In this document: positions 1 to 7,415 of the stretch, piece by piece
Layout of the letters: each line of letters starts with the position of its first letter
Position numbering within the stretch: the first letter of the stretch is position 1
Origin: Candidatus Enterococcus leclercqii
GTDB taxonomy: Bacteria; Bacillota; Bacilli; Lactobacillales; Enterococcaceae
Direction: 5' to 3'
Assembly: GCF_009933135.1 (NCBI RefSeq)
Contig: NZ_MAEH01000021.1
Location: 169,530 to 233,529 of the forward strand
DNA: 64,000 nucleotides
Notes under the pieces: generated by a model
What the model was told of the DNA's origin: nothing
What the model saw: the letters and a program-made list of their open reading frames with translations, nothing else
Database searches by the model: none
Translations under genes and position numbers: made by a program

Positions 1-55
1 AGGTTTGCAGCTGCTTTCCTCTTGAAATACTGAATAACCATACTAGGTGGGATAA

Positions 56-1504
56 ATGATGCGAGAGATATTATCTAAACACGATTTAAGAATGCTTTTG
101 TTTTTGGAAGAACTCAATAACTATCGTGAAAAGGTCTCTTTGGAGCAGCTTAGCGAGACCCTAAACATGTCAATGCGAACGCTTTCGAACTATATACAGG
201 AATTTAACAATTTGAATCTACCACTTCATATTTCGACAAGTAATGGCGGAGTCGTTTTGCATATTCCAAATGACACTTCTTTTCGATATATTTACAAAGC
301 AATTTATGAACAGAGTCTTGAGTTCTCATTGATACAACAATTGTTTATTGAAGAAAACCACTCTCTTGAGGAACTTGCCCTCAGCAATTTTGTAAGTGTT
401 TCCACAATAAAGCGCGCCTTATCTCACATCCGAAAAGGTTTAAAAAAAGAAGGGATTCTTCTATCTCCTATAAAAAATACGCTTGAGGGTGGCGAAGAGA
501 ATATTCGACAAATGCTTAATTTCTTCTATGATGAAAAATATTTTGGAATAGAATTTATGACAAATAGTGAAAGCCAAGTTTTAAGAAAATTAGTTGTTGT
601 ATTATTCGAAGAAAAAGGAGTCAAGATCTATCAAAATCAATTACAAAAATATATGCGCTGGCTTTACATTAATGCCTATCGTGTGAGATATGGCCATACT
701 GTTGCAGTCAAAGAAGCGAAATTCCAAGAAAGCAAACTATTTGAAGATAGACAATTTGTCGAAATGTTTCAAAGCGTATTTGCACTCCCCTTTACTCCTG
801 AAGTTCTCAACGACCTGTTTTACCAACTAAATAATAATTACTATTTTTATAGCTATGAAGATATGATTGAAATCATCAGCCAAACCAAGGCTGGTTTAGC
901 TTCGATTAATCGAATTCAGAGCGTCTTAACAAGTATCTCAATACGATTAGATGCGCCTTTATCTGATACTGTCAGGGAATTACTGACCATTGATTTCTAC
1001 AATATTTTACATTTTCAAAACAAGCGGAGTTTTATTTTATACGATCGCAGAGAGCGCTTTACCAACTCTTTAACTAAACGTTATCCTCACATAAAAAATT
1101 TCTTGGTTCCGTTTCTAAACGACTTGGTTGAAGTCAGCTTATCTCGTGTCGAAACTGATGAGCTTTTGTATATTCTTTTGACACACTGGTATGAATTATT
1201 TGATCAGCTTTCCGCTTTTGAACAACCTACAAAACTATATTTATTATTGGACACGGATATTGAGCATGCACTTTTTATCAAAAGAGAACTTGAACGGTAC
1301 TGTCGTCACAATATTCGCTGCATCCCTTTAATGGATATTGAAAGTCAAAAAGTAGAAGATACTGCTATTTTAGTAACTACTATCGCCGCTACTCCTAAAA
1401 ACATAAAAAATGTCGTTTGTTTTTCTGATTATTTCAGTGATAGAAACTGGGAAGATTTAAATCGCCTAATTGAGAAGTTGTTGTTTACAAACCTTCATGC
1501 ATAA
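56..1504 (+). CDS. Mga/AtxA-type PTS-linked transcriptional regulator
   Basis: A 482-residue regulator of the Mga type. Two helix-turn-helix segments are visible: one at about residues 24-55 (LEQLSETLNMSMRTLSNYI) and an HTH_Mga segment at about 97-140 (LEELALSNFVSVSTIKRAL). A long helical PRD-like middle follows. The C-terminal 90 residues have the alternating strand pattern of an EIIB-like fold. In the family, phosphorylation of the middle region by PTS proteins usually sets activity. The gene is convergent with the PTS/MupG pair, so it probably controls that operon, but this is inference from position. Two adjacent ATG codons (56 and 59) follow AGGTGG; the second has the better spacing. No promoter can be defined because the window begins only 55 bases upstream. 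Confidence 0.8.
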   Translation: MMREILSKHDLRMLLFLEELNNYREKVSLEQLSETLNMSMRTLSNYIQEFNNLNLPLHISTSNGGVVLHIPNDTSFRYIYKAIYEQSLEFSLIQQLFIEENHSLEELALSNFVSVSTIKRALSHIRKGLKKEGILLSPIKNTLEGGEENIRQMLNFFYDEKYFGIEFMTNSESQVLRKLVVVLFEEKGVKIYQNQLQKYMRWLYINAYRVRYGHTVAVKEAKFQESKLFEDRQFVEMFQSVFALPFTPEVLNDLFYQLNNNYYFYSYEDMIEIISQTKAGLASINRIQSVLTSISIRLDAPLSDTVRELLTIDFYNILHFQNKRSFILYDRRERFTNSLTKRYPHIKNFLVPFLNDLVEVSLSRVETDELLYILLTHWYELFDQLSAFEQPTKLYLLLDTDIEHALFIKRELERYCRHNIRCIPLMDIESQKVEDTAILVTTIAATPKNIKNVVCFSDYFSDRNWEDLNRLIEKLLFTNLHA

Positions 1505-1540
1505 GAAAATTGCCAGACATTTACTCTGGCAATTTTCTTT
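1504..1540. terminator. Bidirectional intrinsic terminator between convergent genes
   Basis: The arms at 1504-1517 and 1525-1538 (AAAATTGCCAGA pairing with TCTGGCAATTTT) surround a 7-base loop. A-rich and T-rich flanks suit termination of both the regulator (plus) and the PTS gene (minus). Confidence 0.8.
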
Positions 1541-1567
1541 GGCTATTTTTTTATTTGAAACGAAGAA

Positions 1568-3424
1568 TCAACCTTTCAATGAAAAAATGGGATCACCAAG
1601 TTGAATCAGCTGACTACCCAAAACTACGATAGATTCATAATTTCCAGAGTTCGTGATGATTACTGGTGAAATCACACTCTTGCCCAATTCTTCAATCCGC
1701 TCTCTATCAAATTTTAATAACTCTTGCCCCGCTACAACGCGATCTCCCTGCTTTACTAATGGTTCGAACCCTTTTCCTCCTAATTCGACTGTATCCAACC
1801 CAATATGGATCAACAATTCAACTCCATCGTCTGATTTTAGTCCAATCGCATGGTTTGAAGAAAATAACATAGTAACTTCTCCAGAAAATGGCGCACTGAC
1901 TTTGCCAAGACTGGGAAGAATGCCTATGCCTTTCCCCATTGCTCCAGAAGAAAACACGGGATCAGGAATGTCTTCCAATGAAATCAACTCACCGGATAGT
2001 GGTGAATTGATAACGATTTCTGATATAGGCAAAGTAGAAGCTTGTTTTCCATACTCATTATCTCCCAATGAGACATCCACCATTTGATCTTCTTTTGTTT
2101 CATTGAAGCCAAATAAGACTGTTAAAATAGCTGCAGCTAGAAAGGCGATACTAATTCCAATCACACCCATTACTGCGCTGGAAGCTACCCCATTTCTACC
2201 AATCATATTAGGAATTGCTAAAATACTACTACTGAATGCAAAGGATTTCACCCCCATAAAAGCAACGAATCCGCCACCTAACGCACCACCAATCGAGGCC
2301 GCAATAAATGGTTTTCTCAGTGGCAACGTCACACCATACACAGTCGGTTCAGTGATTCCAAATATGGCAGTAATGCATCCTGAAAGGGCCATACTTTTCA
2401 AATTTTTGTCTTTTGCTTTGATAAATACGCCTAATGAAGCCCCCGCCTGCGCCAATACTCCCATAATTACCATCGGCAACATTACATCATAACCGAGGGT
2501 AGCAAAGTTTAGTAAGGTTAACGGAATAAAGCCCCAATGCATTCCAAAAATAACAAGAATTTGCCACAGTCCTCCTAATACGAGTCCTGTTAATACCGGG
2601 CTAAAGCCATAAAGTCCGTTGACTCCCTTACTAAGGACCGAGCCAATGATTGACCCCAGTGGACCAATCAGCAGGTAGGTTAATGGCACCATGACTACTA
2701 ACGTACACAAAGTAACCCCGAAGATCAAAAATTTTGGCATGAATCTTTTAAAAAATCTCTCTACATAGCGCTGGATAAATACCGCCATAATGATTGGAAA
2801 AACGGTTGACGTATAGCCTGCACCATAAACAACAGGAATACCCAAAAATGTTAACCCTTCTGTTGTACTCAATGGATAGACCATCGCCATTGCTAGTGCC
2901 ATTGCCAGATACTGATTTGTCTTAAATTTTTTCGCTGCCGTAAAAGCAATTGCGATGGGCAAGAATTTGAAAAAAGCATCGCCGGCTGCATTCAAAATCA
3001 GATAGGTTCCTGTACTCTCAAATGATGGTTCAATAAAAATTGCCAGACTAAGCAATCCTTTTAGTACCCCAGTGCCAGCAAGAATCGTTAAAAACGGGGT
3101 GAATATGGCTGAAATAACATCAATAAATGCCGAAATGATGCTCTGCTTTTCCGATTGTTCCAGTGTATCTGTCATTGTTCCAAGTTCAGAAGCCAGTGCA
3201 TCATACACAGCGCCAACCTCATTTCCAATTACCACTTGGTACTGACCACTGTTCTGAACAACCTGGATAATGTTTTTGTTTCCTTTCAGACTAGCTGTGT
3301 CAGCAATAGCCTCATCTTTTAAACGAAATCTTAATCGTGTTGCACAATGGAAAACATCGTTAATATTTTCTTTTCCCCCAACACCTTTTAAAATTTCTTT
3401 TGCTAAATTTGTATAATCCATCAT
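1568..3424 (-). CDS. PTS beta-glucoside-type transporter subunit EIIBCA
   Basis: A 618-residue three-domain PTS permease that would take up and phosphorylate a sugar at the membrane. The IIB domain (about 1-85) has the phospho-accepting Cys27 in HCATRLRF. The IIC domain (about 100-450) has around ten hydrophobic segments and the GITEPTVYGVTLP motif typical of the Glc/beta-glucoside family. The IIA domain (about 470-618) has its active His in LLIHIGLDTVEL. It begins directly after the stop of the MupG gene, with GGAGAA before a double ATG, so the two are one operon. Because the partner looks like a phospho-muramidase, the substrate may be a MurNAc-containing disaccharide rather than a plant beta-glucoside. 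That is inference; the IIC sequence alone does not settle it. Confidence 0.9.
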   Translation of the reverse strand: MMDYTNLAKEILKGVGGKENINDVFHCATRLRFRLKDEAIADTASLKGNKNIIQVVQNSGQYQVVIGNEVGAVYDALASELGTMTDTLEQSEKQSIISAFIDVISAIFTPFLTILAGTGVLKGLLSLAIFIEPSFESTGTYLILNAAGDAFFKFLPIAIAFTAAKKFKTNQYLAMALAMAMVYPLSTTEGLTFLGIPVVYGAGYTSTVFPIIMAVFIQRYVERFFKRFMPKFLIFGVTLCTLVVMVPLTYLLIGPLGSIIGSVLSKGVNGLYGFSPVLTGLVLGGLWQILVIFGMHWGFIPLTLLNFATLGYDVMLPMVIMGVLAQAGASLGVFIKAKDKNLKSMALSGCITAIFGITEPTVYGVTLPLRKPFIAASIGGALGGGFVAFMGVKSFAFSSSILAIPNMIGRNGVASSAVMGVIGISIAFLAAAILTVLFGFNETKEDQMVDVSLGDNEYGKQASTLPISEIVINSPLSGELISLEDIPDPVFSSGAMGKGIGILPSLGKVSAPFSGEVTMLFSSNHAIGLKSDDGVELLIHIGLDTVELGGKGFEPLVKQGDRVVAGQELLKFDRERIEELGKSVISPVIITNSGNYESIVVLGSQLIQLGDPIFSLKG

Positions 3425-4516
3425 TTATTCTCCTTCAGACAGCCTAAATTTTGACCATGGCTGTAATTTATCTAGTAAGCTGAACGCTTCTGGTGTCAAA
3501 GTTCCTACATAATTGTAACGACCTTTATCATTTGCTATATCTTTCAGAGCAATATGAAGCTCGCCTTTATACTGACCAAAGTGATTATTTGCAATCGCAA
3601 TATCCCCTTTTTTTAAGTCGCGGTTATCTTTAGATGAAATCGCTTCTTTTTTATATTTGAATCTCGGCAGACTCGAACGTAGTAAAAAATCTGACCGATC
3701 TCCGCGAAAGCTATGAAGCTCATCAAGAATAATGGCTTTCTCAATTTTCGTTAGGTTGTCATTTAGTACAACTGAAAAGCTAGGATGTGTGGCAAAATAC
3801 ACCGCAGCAATTGCTTCTAACTCAGCTTGGCTGGCATAGGCATTTCCAATGATAATTGTGTTAATTGAATCCACTAGTTTGTAATACATTATTTGGCTTG
3901 TGACGGATTGTGTACGATGCTGCTCCAAAGTACATAGCCCATCTTGAAGTGGCCACGGACCAATTTTTCCTTTTTTGCTTGTAATAAATGCAGCTGTTTC
4001 AATTTGATAGTTTCTAAATTGGCTCGTGCATTTCTCAAAGTGACTTTCACTAAGACCAGAAAATTCCATTGGATAAAAATTATGTGAGCCAATTAGATTT
4101 TTTCTATCTGGTGAGAATGACATGATGTTGTCGATATACTTCGTCCCGATACTCATATTTACTTCTATCTTGATTCCGTATGGATTTCTTGTCATCTCTG
4201 CTTCTTCACGACCAGTAAAGCCCATATCCAATCGAATAGCATACGCACCCAAATCAGCGAAAAAAAATAAATCATCATAAGAGATCGCTAATTGCTTCAT
4301 AATTTGTGGATTAATATCTACCACCACGTCCATGCCAATTTCTTTTGCAAATTTTACTGTGTTAGAAAAAGAATTCATTACCTCCTTAGTGTCTCCTTCT
4401 ATCTCCAACAAACTTGTAAAAACACGTCGATAGCCCAATTTGAAGGCTCTTCGAATGTAATCTTTATCTTCTTCAAAGCTTGTTTTCTCTGGATATAACG
4501 AAATACCTAACGTCAT
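3425..4516 (-). CDS. mupG: DUF871 protein, probable 6-phospho-N-acetylmuramidase (MupG family)
   Basis: The protein belongs to the DUF871/MupG family. Characterised members cleave MurNAc-6-phosphate-GlcNAc in the cytoplasm after PTS uptake. It opens with MTLGISLYPEK, the usual family N-terminus, which is why the start is placed here. An in-frame ATG 19 codons upstream (4573) would add an unrelated leader, and neither start has a strong ribosome binding site. A TIM-barrel-like first two-thirds is followed by a smaller beta-rich C-terminal domain (about 260-363), as in the family. It is first in an operon with the EIIBCA gene, consistent with import as a phosphorylated disaccharide followed by hydrolysis. 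DUF871 also contains untested proteins, so the exact substrate is uncertain. Confidence 0.72.
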   Translation of the reverse strand: MTLGISLYPEKTSFEEDKDYIRRAFKLGYRRVFTSLLEIEGDTKEVMNSFSNTVKFAKEIGMDVVVDINPQIMKQLAISYDDLFFFADLGAYAIRLDMGFTGREEAEMTRNPYGIKIEVNMSIGTKYIDNIMSFSPDRKNLIGSHNFYPMEFSGLSESHFEKCTSQFRNYQIETAAFITSKKGKIGPWPLQDGLCTLEQHRTQSVTSQIMYYKLVDSINTIIIGNAYASQAELEAIAAVYFATHPSFSVVLNDNLTKIEKAIILDELHSFRGDRSDFLLRSSLPRFKYKKEAISSKDNRDLKKGDIAIANNHFGQYKGELHIALKDIANDKGRYNYVGTLTPEAFSLLDKLQPWSKFRLSEGE

Positions 4517-4752
4517 TTCAAACCAACTTTCTTTTTTTGATATATGTCTATTATCTACGTTAGGAAAAGGCATTCAAGCTCACAAACTGACTGGTGCTCT
4601 GCAAAAATTGAATTCAACTACCTGCTATCTTTTCAAAAGTAAATTTTTCTTATACTGATGCTTTATCCCATCTTTAACGAAATGGTCTGAAGAAATATCC
4701 TAACAGCAGCTATCAGCTTTTGTACTAGAATTATGCCAATGAATTCAAAAAA

Positions 4753-4817
4753 TTGACAAAAAACAAGCAAAGTTATTAAATGGACATATCCACTAATGGA
4801 CATGTCCATTTAATAAC
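4753..4817 (+). promoter_or_regulatory. Promoter and tandem palindromic operator of the MarR/MFS pair
   Basis: The -35 TTGACA lies at 4753-4758, and an AT-rich -10 (TTAAAT, about 4776-4781) follows after about 17 bases. Two near-identical 12-base palindromes, TGGACATATCCA (4781-4792) and TGGACATGTCCA (4797-4808), cover the -10 and start site. They are nested in a larger inverted repeat with 16-base arms at 4772-4787 and 4802-4817. This arrangement suits autorepression by a MarR dimer. Confidence 0.8.
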
Positions 4818-4833
4818 TTTACGAGGTGAACAG

Positions 4834-5256
4834 ATGAACGAAATAAATTTGAGTAGATATTTGGCAGCCATTTATCGTCAAACAAAAAAGGAATGGAACA
4901 CGCAACATAATCAAAGTAACTTAGGGGCCACCCAAACTGATATCCTCATGTTTGCCTTAAGAAATCCCCATCAAATTCAAAAAGATATTGCCCGTCGTAT
5001 GGCAATTGACCCCAGCCTTTTGACGAGAGATCTAAAATTTTTAGAGAAAGAAGGCTTGATTGTTCGGACAAGTAATGATGAATCACGGGCATACTATATT
5101 GATCTAACAAGTAAAGGAATCCAGTATGCAAAGACAATTGGCAGTGAAATGGAACAGTGGTGGCAGGCTTTTTTTGCAAGTCACCCAGAAATAAATCAAC
5201 AACTATTTACCGAACAATTAAAGCTAGTATATGAGGCCTTTAATGCCGATAAGTAG
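4834..5256 (+). CDS. MarR-family transcriptional repressor
   Basis: A 140-residue winged-helix MarR protein. The recognition region is IQKDIARRMAIDPSLLTRDLKFLEKEGLI, followed by a wing with the family's SNDESRAYYIDLT segment. The start is placed at the ATG preceded by ACGAGGTGAACAG. A longer open frame from 4780 would run through the operator palindromes and has no ribosome binding site. The gene lies 10 bases upstream of an efflux transporter and behind a tandem palindrome, so it probably represses itself and the transporter, with relief by a toxic ligand. The ligand cannot be read from sequence. Confidence 0.88.
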   Translation: MNEINLSRYLAAIYRQTKKEWNTQHNQSNLGATQTDILMFALRNPHQIQKDIARRMAIDPSLLTRDLKFLEKEGLIVRTSNDESRAYYIDLTSKGIQYAKTIGSEMEQWWQAFFASHPEINQQLFTEQLKLVYEAFNADK

Positions 5257-5266
5257 TTAGAAATAG

Positions 5267-6634
5267 GTGAGGAAAACGAATAATACAGCACACAATCAAG
5301 AACACGTAACAAATAGACTATTGATTACCATAATCGTTCTGCTGACTACTTTCATTAGTATGATGAGTCAAACCATGATGGTCACAGCACTTCCTTTAAT
5401 TGGAAATGTAATGCATGAGCCATTAACTACTGTGCAATGGTTGACCACCGGCTACACGTTAATGATTGGTATCATTACACCACTAACATCCAATCTTTAT
5501 GAAAAATACAGCAGCCGGAAAATTTTCTTATCGCTACTTATTATTTTCGCCCTTGGAACGGGAATTGCCGCACTTTCTACTAATTTTTGGATGCTCCTAC
5601 TAGGTAGATTGCTTCAAGCCGCTTCCGGGGGATTTCTAATGACCTTTCAGATGACAACAATGATGACGATCTATCCCCCAGCTATTCGAGGAACTGTAAT
5701 GGGTCTTTCGACATTTGTTATTGCCTTTGGTCCTGCGGTGGGTCCTACAATTGCAGGATTTATCGTAACAAATTTTGACTGGCGTTATCTGTTTATTAGT
5801 ATTTTACCCATTATTATCATTATCTTTTTTATTAGTCTTTGGAAATTCCCCAACTATTCCAACACGAAACCCGTCAAAATTGACCTTATATCGGTAATTG
5901 AATCATTTCTAGCTGTTACTCTGATTATGTTAAGCATAACAATTTCTACGACTCATCTTTCAGTAGGAATCGCGATGTTAGTCATTGGACTGCTCATCGG
6001 AGGAAGCTTTATCTACAGACAACTGCATATGAAAAAGCCACTTTTAGATATTCGAATATTGCGACAGTCCTCCTTTTTAAGAATGACTGTCATCAGTATT
6101 TTTGCATACATTATCTTAGTGGGTTTGGGACAAATATTTTCAATTTATGCGCAAGTCAAACTAGCAGCGACTAGCTTAACAACTGGGCTTATCTTGTTAC
6201 CAGGAGCCATCCTTAATGCATTTTCTTCGATTGCTGTCGGAAAAATGTATGATAATCATGGACCAAAAAAACTTATTTTCTTTGGTAGTCTCTTGATGTT
6301 TGTTTCCTTTGCACTATTTTTTATCCCTGGTTTAGAAATAACATTAGGGATGCTTTCTATCGTGTATACAATTATCCTTTTGGGAATTGGATTCGTTTTT
6401 TCACCTTCTCTTACAGAAGCATTTAGCGATATCCCTGCAAGTCAAATAAGCCAAGCGACTGCGTTGAACAATACGTTAAGACAAATTTTTGCGTCAATTA
6501 TGATAACTATCATGATTATTGTTATGACGGCTCCTGTTTCGATGGCGGTGGGCTTAAAATGGACAATGCTTATTGGCGCATTTCTCAGCCTTTTCATCTC
6601 CATCTCCATTATCAAATTTAAATCGCAGCCTTAG
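5267..6634 (+). CDS. MFS transporter, DHA2-type drug:H+ antiporter
   Basis: A 455-residue multi-pass membrane protein with about 14 hydrophobic segments. It has DHA2/EmrB features: WLTTGYTLMIGIITPL in TM2, LGRLLQAASGGFLM in TM4, and the antiporter-type motif C GPAVGPTIAGFI in TM5. It probably exports hydrophobic drugs or toxic metabolites in exchange for protons. The apparent start is GTG at 5267, 10 bases after the marR stop, with only a weak upstream ribosome binding site. The best purine run (GGTGAGGA) overlaps the start itself, so translation may depend on coupling to marR. A strong terminator follows. Confidence 0.85.
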   Translation: MRKTNNTAHNQEHVTNRLLITIIVLLTTFISMMSQTMMVTALPLIGNVMHEPLTTVQWLTTGYTLMIGIITPLTSNLYEKYSSRKIFLSLLIIFALGTGIAALSTNFWMLLLGRLLQAASGGFLMTFQMTTMMTIYPPAIRGTVMGLSTFVIAFGPAVGPTIAGFIVTNFDWRYLFISILPIIIIIFFISLWKFPNYSNTKPVKIDLISVIESFLAVTLIMLSITISTTHLSVGIAMLVIGLLIGGSFIYRQLHMKKPLLDIRILRQSSFLRMTVISIFAYIILVGLGQIFSIYAQVKLAATSLTTGLILLPGAILNAFSSIAVGKMYDNHGPKKLIFFGSLLMFVSFALFFIPGLEITLGMLSIVYTIILLGIGFVFSPSLTEAFSDIPASQISQATALNNTLRQIFASIMITIMIIVMTAPVSMAVGLKWTMLIGAFLSLFISISIIKFKSQP

Positions 6635-6652
6635 AGAAACCAATTACAATGG

Positions 6653-6693
6653 TAAAAACCGCCCTGAAGAATTTGGTTCTTGGGCGGTTTTTA
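6653..6693. terminator. Bidirectional intrinsic terminator between MFS gene and kdpE
   Basis: AAAAACCGCCC (6654-6664) pairs with GGGCGGTTTTT (6682-6692), with A and T runs on the two sides. It serves both convergent transcripts. Confidence 0.88.
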
Positions 6694-7404
6694 CTATAAG
6701 TTTGTGGAGTGGCTCTCATCTTTTTTATAATCACGTAATCTGTAACCAACACCGATTTCAGTTATGACATATTCTGGATTTAATGTATCGGTCTCTATCT
6801 TTTTACGGATGTTTGACATATTTACTCGTAATGTCTGCGTATCGGTACTATAGGGACCCCAAACTTCTGTCATCAGTGTTTGATAGGTTACAATTTTGCC
6901 TAATTCATGGAACATCCGTGCCAGAATTCGATATTCATTTTTAGTCAAATGGATTTCGTTTCCAGCTTTATAGACCAATTGCTTAGAAAAATCAATCATC
7001 AATTCTTTATTTTCGATAATTGTTTCACTATCACTGGAGCCGCTTTGATGGCGCAATGCGGTCCGAATCCGCGCAAGCAGTTCATTAGTTCCAAAAGGTT
7101 TCGTTACATAATCGTCGGCTCCCAAATCCAAAGCATTTACTTTCTCTACTTCGTTATTTCGGGCCGAAATAACGATAATAGGTAATTGCATTCGTTTACG
7201 AATAATTTTTAGCAAGTCAATCCCATCGATATCCGGGAGACCCAGATCCAGTAGAATTAAATCAATTGAAGTGGTTTGCATTATCGTCAATGCTTCCATC
7301 CCTGTACCAGCAACCGATAAGTGATAGTTTTCTTGGCCTAAAACCACTTCCATAAAGTCTGTGATATTGGAATCATCTTCAATCAGTAAAATGGCTGGCT
7401 TCAT
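6694..7404 (-). CDS. kdpE: KdpE response regulator
   Basis: A 236-residue OmpR-type response regulator. The receiver domain (about 1-118) has the acidic pair in LLIEDDSN, the phospho-acceptor Asp in LILLDLGLPD and the conserved Lys in VTKPF. The C-terminal winged helix (about 135-230) contains LTKNEYRIL and the TLRVNMSNIRKKIE recognition segment. The start is the ATG at 7404, preceded by GAGGAGAATTACT. An ATG five codons earlier overlaps both that ribosome binding site and the kdpD stop. It is the last gene of the kdpFABCDE run and is translationally coupled to kdpD. It should activate kdp transcription under potassium limitation or osmotic stress. Confidence 0.95.
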   Translation of the reverse strand: MKPAILLIEDDSNITDFMEVVLGQENYHLSVAGTGMEALTIMQTTSIDLILLDLGLPDIDGIDLLKIIRKRMQLPIIVISARNNEVEKVNALDLGADDYVTKPFGTNELLARIRTALRHQSGSSDSETIIENKELMIDFSKQLVYKAGNEIHLTKNEYRILARMFHELGKIVTYQTLMTEVWGPYSTDTQTLRVNMSNIRKKIETDTLNPEYVITEIGVGYRLRDYKKDESHSTNL

Positions 7405-7415
7405 AGTAATTCTCC

